7,068 nt of DNA, taken from assembly GCA_002771355.1 (NCBI GenBank), contig PCSU01000092.1, positions 1 to 7,068 on the forward strand. The letters are read 5' to 3'. The stretch's first letter is position 1. The number at the start of each line of letters is the position of its first letter. The notes under the pieces are model-generated. The model made no database searches and was not told the DNA's origin. It worked only from the letters and a program-made list of their open reading frames with translations. This DNA is from a candidate division WWE3 bacterium CG22_combo_CG10-13_8_21_14_all_39_12. Its GTDB lineage: Bacteria; Patescibacteriota; 4484-211; GCA-002791395. Below are positions 1 to 4,795 of the stretch, one piece after another. The position numbers were made by a program, and so were the translations under genes.

Positions 1-28
1 TCATTATCGGGTACGCTTTCATTCGCAT
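1..28 (-). CDS. Start of an unidentified gene running off the left edge
   Basis: Only about nine codons are in the window, reading MRMKAYPIM and then leaving it, so no function can be named. The start is supported by a good Shine-Dalgarno match: on the minus strand GGAGG (plus 36-40) lies 7 nt before the ATG at 28-26. A second in-frame ATG two codons later (MKAYPIM) is also possible. It is divergent from the tRNA-Ser(CGA) unit, and the two share the roughly 80-nt gap between 28 and 107. The call rests on the ribosome site plus an open frame to the edge and could be chance. Confidence 0.4.
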
Positions 29-106
29 CCCAACACCTCCCCTCATCTCTCAATGTCGCATATGTATCTTAACTTATTCATATTAGGAATGGTGAGTGAA
101 CAGATA

Positions 107-137
107 TTGATAAGAAAATCTATTGTTACCGTATAAT
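107..137 (+). promoter_or_regulatory. Promoter of unit A and tRNA-Ser(CGA)
   Basis: A perfect -10 box TATAAT lies at 132-137 with a TTGATA -35-like box at 107-112, 19 nt apart. Transcription would begin near 144, about 15 nt before structured unit A. The 12-mer TACCGTATAATG around the -10 recurs at the minus-strand promoter at 2906-2917, which supports both as real promoters. Confidence 0.65.
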
Positions 138-158
138 GACATTGTAGAAAGGCAATAT

Positions 159-264
159 GGAGGGGTGAGGTCGGCCTCCTCGGCGACCGAACGGAAGTGC
201 TAAGTAAAGCACTTCCTGGAAGAGATCAGTGGCTTTGGAGGATATGTATATAGAAATTAATTAT
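159..264 (+). ncRNA. tRNA-Ser-like structured leader unit A
   Basis: This 106-nt unit lies between a promoter and tRNA-Ser(CGA) and abuts the tRNA. It starts with GGAGGGGTG, identical to the first nine bases of the tRNA that follows it. Next come a hairpin GGTCG/CGACC (169-173/184-188) and a 9-bp hairpin (193-201/208-216) with loop AAGTAA. It continues with TCCTGG, a tail containing GTGGCTTTGGAG, and ends in TTAATTAT. There is no T-arm and no 3' acceptor strand, so it is not a tRNA. Units B and C near 4.7-4.9 kb share the same order of parts. Stem sequences differ while pairing is kept, which suggests a selected RNA structure rather than a plain decayed tRNA. Function is unknown. It is probably co-transcribed with the tRNA and must be removed when the tRNA 5' end is matured. 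Confidence 0.6.
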
Positions 265-350
265 GGAGGGGTGCAGGAGCGGTTTAACTGGCTAGTCTCG
301 AAAACTATGCGCTGAAAGGCACGGGGGTTCGAATCCCCCCCCCTCCGCCA
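265..350 (+). tRNA. tRNA-Ser (anticodon CGA)
   Basis: This is a complete class II tRNA decoding UCG. The acceptor GGAGGGG (265-271) pairs with CCCCTCC (340-346), followed by discriminator G and an encoded CCA (348-350). The D-stem is CAG/CTG (274-276/288-290). The anticodon loop CTCGAAA (297-303) holds CGA at 299-301. A variable arm occupies about 309-322. The T-arm is GGGGG-TTCGAAT-CCCCC (323-339). Position 27-43 of the anticodon stem is a C/T mismatch, also seen in the tRNA-Ser(TGA) of this window. It directly follows unit A with no spacer, so RNase P would cut at the junction. Confidence 0.97.
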
Positions 351-381
351 AGTTTTACATTCAGCGAAATTGAAAGAGGTT

Positions 382-410
382 GCCTCGGCGCTTTGCGCCG
401 AGGCTGTTTC
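382..410 (+). terminator. Terminator hairpin after tRNA-Ser(CGA)
   Basis: A perfect 10-bp GC-rich stem GCCTCGGCGC/GCGCCGAGGC (382-391/395-404) with a 3-nt TTT loop is followed by TGTTTCTTA. The T-run is short and interrupted, but the stem strength and its position 31 nt past the tRNA CCA make intrinsic termination the natural reading. Confidence 0.7.
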
Positions 411-666
411 TTACGATTTCACAAAAAGTGAAAATTGGCGGTGTTTTTTGATTGATGTTCGAACATTTTTTGAGCAAAACCCTCAATAAGGAGGCCAGTC
501 CCGCCTAAAATGAATACATTTTTAGCAGTTTGTTCAACAAACTGCATGTACTGAAACCTATGGTTGTTCAGTTTAGTATCGGAAAAATAAATTTGTACTA
601 CCAAATAATTTACTCTGTGTTTCATTTATGCAAGTCCATTATTAACATTCTGGGATAGTTTTTTTA
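405..666. other. Gene-poor spacer with no convincing gene
   Basis: The stretch between the tRNA terminator and the cupin promoter has no well-supported gene. A 68-codon minus-strand open frame (625 to 419, beginning MKHRVNYLVV) crosses it. That frame lacks a close ribosome site, resembles no family I know, and overlaps a repeat that also occurs outside any coding context, so I do not call it. The notable content is the palindromic repeat at 525-565. Confidence 0.5.
525..565 (+). repeat. Palindromic repeat, copy 1
   Basis: The core 525-545 is a perfect palindrome: GCAGTTTGTT, a single C, then the exact complement. Together with the following 20 nt (ATGTACTGAAACCTATGGTT) it matches the minus strand of 3560-3600 at about 35 of 41 positions. 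The two copies are in opposite orientation. No long T-run follows on either strand, so it is not an obvious terminator. It could be a protein-binding operator, a structured RNA element or a small dispersed repeat. Confidence 0.7.
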
Positions 667-695
667 TAGACAAGAGGTTTTGCTAACAGTACAAT
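667..695 (+). promoter_or_regulatory. Promoter of the cupin gene
   Basis: TAGACA (667-672) and TACAAT (690-695) each differ from the -35 and -10 consensus by one base and are separated by the ideal 17 nt. Transcription should start around 702, exactly at an in-frame ATG, so the message would be leaderless. Confidence 0.6.
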
Positions 696-701
696 ATGAC
701 C

Positions 702-1100
702 ATGAATGGTTTCACAACAAACATTGAAAAAGATACGCTAGATAACTCAAATTTTCGTAAGGTCTTATATACATCAAAACATACGCAGTTAGTTCTTATG
801 AGTTTAAAGCCCAATGAGGATATCGGTATGGAAATCCATGCAGATAATGATCAGTTTTTTCGATTTGAGGGAGGTAATGGGAAGTGTGTTATTGATGGAC
901 ATGAATACGAAGTTTGTGATGGGGATTGTGTTATCGTACCAGCTGGGACAGAGCACAACGTTATTAACACTTCAGGAATTGATGAACTTAAGATGTATAC
1001 GTTATATTCTCCAGCCCATCACAAAGATGGAATTGTCAGAGACACTAAAGAAGATGCCGAGGCTTGTGACGAGGAGTTTGATGGCGTAACGACTGAGTAG
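702..1100 (+). CDS. Small single-domain cupin protein
   Basis: This is a stand-alone cupin of about 132 residues, a beta-barrel fold that usually holds a metal ion. From the upstream ATG at 696 (134 aa) the second cupin motif is complete: G76-x5-P82-x-G84-x2-H87-x3-N91, with H87 a metal ligand. The first motif is GMEIHADNDQFFRFEGG, with H48, Q53 and E58 as likely ligands and D50 where a second His is common. The C-terminus is acidic (AEACDEEFDG). It resembles the conserved small cupins of CPR bacteria that are annotated as mannose-6-phosphate isomerase-like, but the substrate is unknown. I start at the ATG at 702 (MNGFTTNIEK) because the -10 box ends at 695, so the ATG at 696 would fall before the transcription start. 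There is no close Shine-Dalgarno site. Confidence 0.9.
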   Translation: MNGFTTNIEKDTLDNSNFRKVLYTSKHTQLVLMSLKPNEDIGMEIHADNDQFFRFEGGNGKCVIDGHEYEVCDGDCVIVPAGTEHNVINTSGIDELKMYTLYSPAHHKDGIVRDTKEDAEACDEEFDGVTTE

Positions 1101-1169
1101 GATTTCCCCAGGTATTTCTTTCTAAGATCTTAATAAATATCTTCCGTTGTATCGTGTTGGGTACACCTT

Positions 1170-1178
1170 TGATATAAT
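1170..1178 (+). promoter_or_regulatory. Extended -10 promoter of the polyprenyl synthase gene
   Basis: TGATATAAT is a perfect extended -10 element (TG at 1170-1171, TATAAT at 1173-1178), which can work without a strong -35; none is evident. The predicted start near 1185-1186 coincides with an in-frame GTG. Confidence 0.6.
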
Positions 1179-1185
1179 TCGTTTT

Positions 1186-2262
1186 GTGGATGGGTCAATT
1201 GGAAAACAATTTCTAAAGGACTATTTTAAGCGTACCGACGAGTCGTTTGGTGTTTTTTTTGATGCTAAAATTCGCGAAGCCAATTCCATTAGTAATATAC
1301 CTGCAGAGTTATTACGACGATTTGCAGTTACAGCAAGAAAAGGTAAAAAAATTCGAGGTGCACTTTTGACTCTTGGATACCAAATGTCAGGAGGTACCAA
1401 TAATGAGGCAATTGATACCGCAAGTTTTATTCCAGAACTTTTTCATACGGCAGGTTTAGTTCATGACGACATTATGGATCAAGATAACGTGCGTCGCGGT
1501 TTACCCTCCCTTCATTACCAGTATGCCGATATGGGTAAAACGCTAAATATTTCTACAGACCTTATGCATTATGGGGAATCAATGGCTATGGATATTGCAG
1601 ATGCTGTGTTTTTTTTATCGTGGGATGTATTATTAAACCTTCCATTTGATGACAACCTTATACGAAAAACGGGTCTTATTTACTCACAATATGTAACTCG
1701 GTGTGCTTACGGACAAGCATTGGATGTGACTAATATTGAGATCGATGGGGCAACTGAAGAAGATATTTTAAAAGTTCATAAATATAAAACTGCGGAGTAT
1801 ACCGGAGTGATGCCACTACTTATGGGTTCGGCATTGGCAGGAGATATTGATGATACAAGAAAACAGGCGATTATTGAGTACGGTACGGCGTTTGGGTGGG
1901 CGTTTCAAATTCAAGATGATATTTTAGGGATTTATGCAGATGAGCAAGAGTTGGGGAAACCACTTGGTTCAGACATTGAAGAAGGTAAAAATACGCTCCT
2001 TACGCTTCACTTATCTAAGCATGGAACGAGTGAACAGAAAGCATTTCTAAAAGAAGTGTTAGGTAAAGAAAATATTAGTGCTGAGAATGTAGAAAAAATG
2101 CGAGAGGTACTAAAAGATGCTGGCTCATTTAAGTATGTATACGATCTGGGCTTAATGTATGTTGAAAATGCTAAGCAGGCGATTCCTGCAGTGACGAGTG
2201 ATAAAACATATCAGGACATTTTAGAATCAATGGCTGTATTTATGATGGAGCGTGCCACATGA
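1186..2262 (+). CDS. Polyprenyl diphosphate synthase (FPP/GGPP synthase family)
   Basis: This trans-prenyltransferase condenses isopentenyl diphosphate with an allylic diphosphate to build the isoprenoid chains used for lipid carriers or quinones. Numbering from GTG 1186 (358 aa), both aspartate-rich Mg-binding motifs are present. The first is DDIMD at 94-98 in LVHDDIMDQDNVRRG; the second is DDILG at 244-248, followed by GKPLGSDIEEGK. The diphosphate-binding GKKIR (53-57) and KT (201-202) are also there. All catalytic features look intact and the length is normal. The residue five before the first DD is alanine, so chain length is not obviously blocked there; the product cannot be stated. An upstream TTG at 1147 would add 13 residues, but it lies before the predicted promoter. 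The gene follows the cupin by 85 nt and seems to have its own promoter. Confidence 0.92.
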   Translation: MDGSIGKQFLKDYFKRTDESFGVFFDAKIREANSISNIPAELLRRFAVTARKGKKIRGALLTLGYQMSGGTNNEAIDTASFIPELFHTAGLVHDDIMDQDNVRRGLPSLHYQYADMGKTLNISTDLMHYGESMAMDIADAVFFLSWDVLLNLPFDDNLIRKTGLIYSQYVTRCAYGQALDVTNIEIDGATEEDILKVHKYKTAEYTGVMPLLMGSALAGDIDDTRKQAIIEYGTAFGWAFQIQDDILGIYADEQELGKPLGSDIEEGKNTLLTLHLSKHGTSEQKAFLKEVLGKENISAENVEKMREVLKDAGSFKYVYDLGLMYVENAKQAIPAVTSDKTYQDILESMAVFMMERAT

Positions 2263-2276
2263 TGTGTAGTGCGTGC

Positions 2277-2305
2277 CAGAGAGTTACCATGACGGCAACC
2301 CTCTG
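2277..2305. terminator. Possible hairpin terminator between convergent genes
   Basis: CAGAG-A-GTT-A-CC pairs with GG-C-AAC-C-CTCTG (2277-2288/2294-2305), interrupted by two A/C mismatches, around loop ATGAC. It sits between the end of the plus-strand prenyl synthase gene and the end of the minus-strand gene at 2333, where a shared terminator would be expected. Only a weak T-run (GATTTTGT) follows on the plus strand. Confidence 0.35.
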
Positions 2306-2332
2306 ACATGTGATTTTGTCCTATTACCATAA

Positions 2333-2860
2333 TCAAGAACATGCCAGTTGAACATCATCCCACAAAAATACAGATTGCAGGTGGATGCCCATAGATGTTA
2401 ATGCGACATATTCAAACGGCGGTTGTTCAAAAAGCGCAACCACATCGGTAACGACAGCCAAGGTCGATCGTATCGTGGCGACCCTTTTGCTGAGACTCAC
2501 TGGGTTAGCAAGGGGTTCAATCAATACTAGTGTTTCGCCGGGCTTGTACTGTCTCATAGAGTTAAGGTGTGCTAAAAGGAACGTCCATCCAGTGGGTACA
2601 AAAACGCTAGGGCGTACCATTGCAATGCTTGTCGAAACCAAAGCAGGCAGGGTTGAGCAACTCGAGGCGGCTAGGTAATCGTAATCAAGTGCATAGAGTC
2701 GACACGCAATTGCCTGCGAAACTTCTGTGAGTAGGCGAGGGTATTGTAGCAACTTCCATAATTGGATTGACCGGAACTTTGACTTGTCAGGTGAAAGTTC
2801 AATAATGCCTTGTGCTAGCAGTTTCTTGATGAGATCAATCTTTTTTTGATTGATAAGCAT
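2333..2860 (-). CDS. Orotate phosphoribosyltransferase-like protein with eroded active site
   Basis: The 175-residue protein follows the layout of orotate phosphoribosyltransferases. It has an N-terminal region GIIELSPDKSKFRS...LLQYPRLLTEV (18-47), then ALDYDYLAAS...LPA (57-73) where active enzymes have the D-x-I-x-G-V-P-x-G-G segment. YKPGETLVLIE (105-115) leads into the PRPP loop. In active enzymes that loop reads roughly V-E-D-V-x-T-T-G; here it is IEPLANPVS (114-122), so the second acid and the TTG are gone. The conserved K after VFV is replaced (VFVPTG, 86-91). It is therefore probably not a catalyst and may bind ligand or regulate. This assignment is from remembered family patterns, not a search. 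It has its own TATAAT promoter and a strong AGGAGG site. Its codons look richer in G and C than those of its neighbours. Confidence 0.6.
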   Translation of the reverse strand: MLINQKKIDLIKKLLAQGIIELSPDKSKFRSIQLWKLLQYPRLLTEVSQAIACRLYALDYDYLAASSCSTLPALVSTSIAMVRPSVFVPTGWTFLLAHLNSMRQYKPGETLVLIEPLANPVSLSKRVATIRSTLAVVTDVVALFEQPPFEYVALTSMGIHLQSVFLWDDVQLACS

Positions 2861-2866
2861 GCGTTT

Positions 2867-2872
2867 CCTCCT
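2867..2872 (-). promoter_or_regulatory. Strong ribosome binding site
   Basis: AGGAGG on the minus strand, 6 nt before the ATG at 2860, fixes the start of the phosphoribosyltransferase-like gene. It is the best Shine-Dalgarno match in the window and contrasts with the leaderless-type starts of several other genes. Confidence 0.8.
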
Positions 2873-2906
2873 GTTGTAGATTTGTCAGTGTGCAAGGATC
2901 AGCTGC

Positions 2907-2912
2907 ATTATA
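2907..2912 (-). promoter_or_regulatory. -10 box of the phosphoribosyltransferase-like gene
   Basis: A minus-strand TATAAT within TACCGTATAATG, the same 12-mer as in the promoter at 127-138. It sits just past the stop codon of the methyltransferase gene and would give a leader of about 40 nt that carries the AGGAGG site. No clear -35 box is seen. Confidence 0.55.
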
Positions 2913-2918
2913 CGGTAT

Positions 2919-3554
2919 TTATTTTGCAGGAAGTTTTTTTAGAATGAATACTCGATTATCTGTGGATGGGAGTCGCTTAGAACCATAAGCTTTAGCGAGA
3001 GTATCCATTGTTGTGTCGTGGAAAAACAAAACGTGGGTTGGATCACGCGCATAGTACCAGGTAGGAAATTTTTCGATATCTGTATACGGTTCAGTCATTA
3101 CTATCAGGAATCCGTTGGCTTTCAAATGTTTTGTAATCCAGTCTAATTCTTTTTTTGGACCAAAGAAATGTTCAAATGTTTCGGTTGAAAATATTGCATC
3201 GTACTGTTTGTCTTGTCGGTTGGGGAAAAAGAAGGGATCGTAATCATCGCAAGAATATCCTTTTTCTTTAAGCATGACTGAAAGTGTAGGAACAGGGCCA
3301 CAGCCATAATCAAGAATCTTCATATCATGATTTATTAATGGTTCAGCCTGAACTAGAGCACGAGAAAGAAATGTAACATGTCCTGGTTGATCAGGGCCGT
3401 TATTGTGGGTTTCGTAGCGAGCTTTTTCCTCATCTGGTTTTAGAAAATATTTGGGATTGACAAAGATTAGTCTGCAGGTTTTACAAAGAGAATACCCCCT
3501 TTCAAGGGGTCCTGAAATGTTTTGTATATTAGTGGAGTTGCAAAGTGGGCACAT
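2919..3554 (-). CDS. SAM-dependent methyltransferase with N-terminal zinc ribbon
   Basis: This is a class I S-adenosylmethionine-dependent methyltransferase of 211 residues. The N-terminus has two CxxC pairs (C2/C5 and C24/C27) forming a probable zinc ribbon. ILDYGCGP (80-87) is the glycine-rich SAM-binding motif I; YDPFFFP (105-111) carries the motif II acid. YDAIFSTETFEHF and the ARDPTHVLFFH segment follow in the C-terminal half. Methyltransferases with such a zinc ribbon often modify sugars, lipids or small molecules, but the substrate here cannot be read from sequence. The ATG at 3554 lacks a Shine-Dalgarno site. The palindromic repeat ends 5 nt upstream of it, and tRNA-Ser(TGA) is the next gene upstream on the same strand. 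Downstream, the phosphoribosyltransferase-like gene begins 58 nt after the stop with its own promoter. Confidence 0.85.
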   Translation of the reverse strand: MCPLCNSTNIQNISGPLERGYSLCKTCRLIFVNPKYFLKPDEEKARYETHNNGPDQPGHVTFLSRALVQAEPLINHDMKILDYGCGPVPTLSVMLKEKGYSCDDYDPFFFPNRQDKQYDAIFSTETFEHFFGPKKELDWITKHLKANGFLIVMTEPYTDIEKFPTWYYARDPTHVLFFHDTTMDTLAKAYGSKRLPSTDNRVFILKKLPAK

Positions 3555-3559
3555 ATGTT

Positions 3560-3600
3560 AAACATCGGTTTCAGAATATGCAGTTTGTTCAACAAACCGC
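3560..3600 (-). repeat. Palindromic repeat, copy 2
   Basis: On the minus strand this reads GCGGTTTGTT, G, then AACAAACTGC, followed by ATATTCTGAAACCGATGTTT. It matches copy 1 (525-565, plus strand) at about 35 of 41 positions. It lies between the terminator hairpin of tRNA-Ser(TGA) and the methyltransferase start, so it may be part of the methyltransferase control region. The central dyad keeps all but one of its ten pairs. Confidence 0.7.
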
Positions 3601-3624
3601 CAAACCAAGTAAACTTGGTTTGGC
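3599..3624 (-). terminator. Terminator hairpin overlapping the tRNA-Ser(TGA) 3' end
   Basis: GCCAAACCAAG pairs perfectly with CTTGGTTTGGC (3599-3609/3614-3624, 11 bp) around a 4-nt loop, and the minus strand continues GGTTTGTT. The tRNA's discriminator base and CCA (3624-3621) form one end of this stem, so terminator folding and a free tRNA 3' end exclude each other until the trailer is removed. Confidence 0.7.
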
Positions 3625-3708
3625 GGAGGGGGGGGGATTCGAACCCCCGTGTCGGTGAAGACGCATGGTTTTCAAGACCAGCCGATTAAACCACTCTCGC
3701 ACCCCTCC
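3621..3708 (-). tRNA. tRNA-Ser (anticodon TGA)
   Basis: This is a complete class II tRNA on the minus strand decoding UCA and, by wobble, other UCN codons. The acceptor GGAGGGG (3708-3702) pairs with CCCCTCC (3631-3625); discriminator G and an encoded CCA (3623-3621) follow. The D-stem is CGA/TCG. The anticodon loop CTTGAAA (3676-3670) holds TGA at 3674-3672. A variable arm has a GTC/GAC core. The T-arm is GGGGG-TTCGAAT-CCCCC. As in tRNA-Ser(CGA), pair 27-43 is a C/T mismatch. Unlike the other two serine tRNAs here it has no structured unit in front of it. Confidence 0.97.
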
Positions 3709-3715
3709 ACGAAAC

Positions 3716-3746
3716 ATTTTAGCATGTAGAAACATGAAAAGGTTAA
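3716..3746 (-). promoter_or_regulatory. Possible promoter of tRNA-Ser(TGA)
   Basis: On the minus strand TTAACC (3746-3741) and TAAAAT (3721-3716) lie 19 nt apart, and the -10 ends 7 nt before the first base of the tRNA. That leaves almost no 5' leader. The match is weaker than at the other promoters. Confidence 0.35.
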
Positions 3747-4213
3747 TCCCTTTTTGTCTTTCTATAGATTGAGGACACCACAATCAAGCTAATCAAATAA
3801 AATACTGACCCCCAAACGCAGGGAGATTGCAACGGACTTACAAACGTTTTGCCTCCACAACCAGAAATGGTATGATCAGCTGTTTTAAACCATTCCCAGA
3901 CTTCGTATGCTACATTCCCCCAACCAAATATCGTACAAAATAAAAGGAAAAAGGTAAGATACCGATACGGTCCAAACAATCCCTTTGTTGATTTCAGATA
4001 TAGAGAACTTGACCAAATTAATGCTGCGCCAAATCCCAACGCACCATAAAAACATGGCGTGAGAAATGGATTCGTAATCGTACAGTTAGTGAATTTAAAT
4101 ATTGTGCCTTCATAACCATAGAAAACAACGAACGACTGGAAAACGGTAGACCACGAAAGAATAACTCCTCCTGAAAGAATTACTGGTAACAGAACACGAA
4201 GATTGAGCTTCAT
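3743..4213 (-). CDS. Small membrane protein with two cysteine pairs
   Basis: This 156-residue protein has four hydrophobic segments, at about 6-31, 53-73, 85-104 and 131-150. Each of the two putative outer loops carries a cysteine pair, with the second cysteine at the mouth of a helix in a repeated pattern: C44 then PC54-FYG, and C119 then PC132-VWG. The halves look like an internal duplication (loop, PCxxG, helix). Disulfides or metal/heme binding on the outer face are reasonable ideas, but I do not recognise a characterised family. The basic C-terminus (YRKTKRD) should be cytoplasmic. A TATAAT box ends 12 nt before the ATG, so the message has a leader of only a few bases. The stop lies 34 nt before tRNA-Ser(TGA) on the same strand. 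Confidence 0.75.
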   Translation of the reverse strand: MKLNLRVLLPVILSGGVILSWSTVFQSFVVFYGYEGTIFKFTNCTITNPFLTPCFYGALGFGAALIWSSSLYLKSTKGLFGPYRYLTFFLLFCTIFGWGNVAYEVWEWFKTADHTISGCGGKTFVSPLQSPCVWGSVFYLISLIVVSSIYRKTKRD

Positions 4214-4225
4214 ACCCTACCTAAC

Positions 4226-4231
4226 ATTATA
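4226..4231 (-). promoter_or_regulatory. -10 box of the membrane protein gene
   Basis: A minus-strand TATAAT ends 12 nt before the ATG at 4213, so transcription would start about 5-7 nt before the start codon. It diverges from the mscL promoter; the two -10 boxes are about 45 nt apart. Confidence 0.55.
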
Positions 4232-4273
4232 TACCTTTTATGGTTTCGAAATATTTTCGGCATGTACAAACCT

Positions 4274-4279
4274 TATAAT
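4274..4279 (+). promoter_or_regulatory. -10 box of mscL
   Basis: A perfect TATAAT without a clear -35. Transcription from about 4286 would give a 30-nt leader containing GGTGAT (4302-4307), which pairs with the 16S 3' end 8 nt before the mscL ATG. Confidence 0.55.
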
Positions 4280-4315
4280 GTTAAAATTATTATGAAATGG
4301 CGGTGATATTTACAT

Positions 4316-4618
4316 ATGAAAGGATTTATAGATTTTATACGTGAGCAGGGCGTTGTAGGGCTTGCCGTTGGTTTTATTTTAGGAGGTGCTGTTTCAAGGG
4401 TTGTAGCAGCTCTTGTTCAAGATATTATTAACCCAATTATTGGACTTGCCCTAGGTTCCACAGAAGGCTTAGTTCAAGCCTCTTTTGCTATTGGTTCTGC
4501 CGAAATAATGTGGGGGCACTTGGTCGCCGTTGTAATCGACTTTCTCGTAATCGCACTAGTTGTATATTATGGAGTTAAGGGATTAGGACTCGATAAGGCC
4601 GACAAAGCAAAGGAATAG
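4316..4618 (+). CDS. mscL: Large-conductance mechanosensitive channel, short form
   Basis: MscL forms a homopentameric pore in the cytoplasmic membrane that opens under tension and releases solutes after osmotic downshock. The N-terminal amphipathic helix and first transmembrane helix are typical: MKGFIDFIREQGVVGLAVGF, then GGAVS (23-27) at the gate and DIINPIIGLALG (36-47). The second transmembrane helix runs from about 67 to 90. At 100 residues it is well below the E. coli protein (136). The periplasmic loop is short and the C-terminal helical bundle is reduced to a charged tail, KGLGLDKADKAKE. Start ATG 4316 is supported by GGTGAT at 4302-4307. The gene appears monocistronic and is followed by the tRNA-Ser leader region. 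Confidence 0.93.
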   Translation: MKGFIDFIREQGVVGLAVGFILGGAVSRVVAALVQDIINPIIGLALGSTEGLVQASFAIGSAEIMWGHLVAVVIDFLVIALVVYYGVKGLGLDKADKAKE

Positions 4619-4638
4619 CTTTGTTTGAAAGAATCGGT

Positions 4639-4683
4639 AAGTGCCTTGGAGAATTTATCAATGTATAATACTCCAAGGTGCTT
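4639..4683. repeat. Long inverted repeat around a -10 box
   Basis: AAGTGCCTTGGAG (4639-4651) pairs with CTCCAAGGTGCTT (4671-4683): 13 pairs including two G/T wobbles. The 19-nt loop holds the TATAAT of the next promoter. It follows the mscL stop by 20 nt. It could end mscL transcription or, as a DNA dyad across the promoter, act as an operator for the serine tRNA transcript. Confidence 0.6.
4664..4669 (+). promoter_or_regulatory. -10 box of units B, C and tRNA-Ser(GCT)
   Basis: TATAAT placed 16 nt before unit B. No good -35 is visible at the usual distance. Transcription would start near 4676, inside the right arm of the inverted repeat, a similar distance ahead of the unit as at the tRNA-Ser(CGA) locus. 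Confidence 0.5.
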
Positions 4684-4685
4684 GT

Positions 4686-4795
4686 GGAGGAGTGGGCGAA
4701 GTCGCCTCAATGGCGACTGAGCGGAAATGCCAAGTAAGGCATTTCCTGGATGTAACGGTAGCTTATGGGAGCATCATTGTAAGGAACTTAATTAC
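4686..4795 (+). ncRNA. tRNA-Ser-like structured leader unit B
   Basis: This 110-nt unit has the same order of parts as units A and C. It opens with GGAGGAGTG, identical to the 5' end of tRNA-Ser(GCT). A 7-bp hairpin AGTCGCC/GGCGACT (4700-4706/4712-4718) follows, then TGAGC. Next is a perfect 9-bp hairpin GGAAATGCC/GGCATTTCC (4723-4731/4738-4746) with loop AAGTAA, then TGG. The tail carries GTAGCTTATGGGAG and ends in CTTAATTAC. The first part can also fold as GGCGA/TCGCC (starting at 4694), which excludes the first hairpin, so a two-state switch is conceivable. No T-arm or acceptor 3' strand is present. Confidence 0.6.

Noticed and set aside
159..264. T-box riboswitch ahead of tRNA-Ser
   Set aside because: No T-box antiterminator sequence or terminator pair is present, and T-boxes control aminoacylation or amino-acid genes rather than tRNA genes.
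419..625. 68-codon minus-strand open frame
   Set aside because: No ribosome site at a useful distance, no recognisable family, and it overlaps the palindromic repeat that also occurs in non-coding DNA. Left uncalled, though not excluded.
2385..2678. 97-codon plus-strand open frame
   Set aside because: Antisense shadow of the phosphoribosyltransferase-like gene, which has a strong ribosome site and family similarity.
3589..3783. 64-codon minus-strand open frame
   Set aside because: It crosses tRNA-Ser(TGA) and its terminator, so it is a by-product of that sequence.
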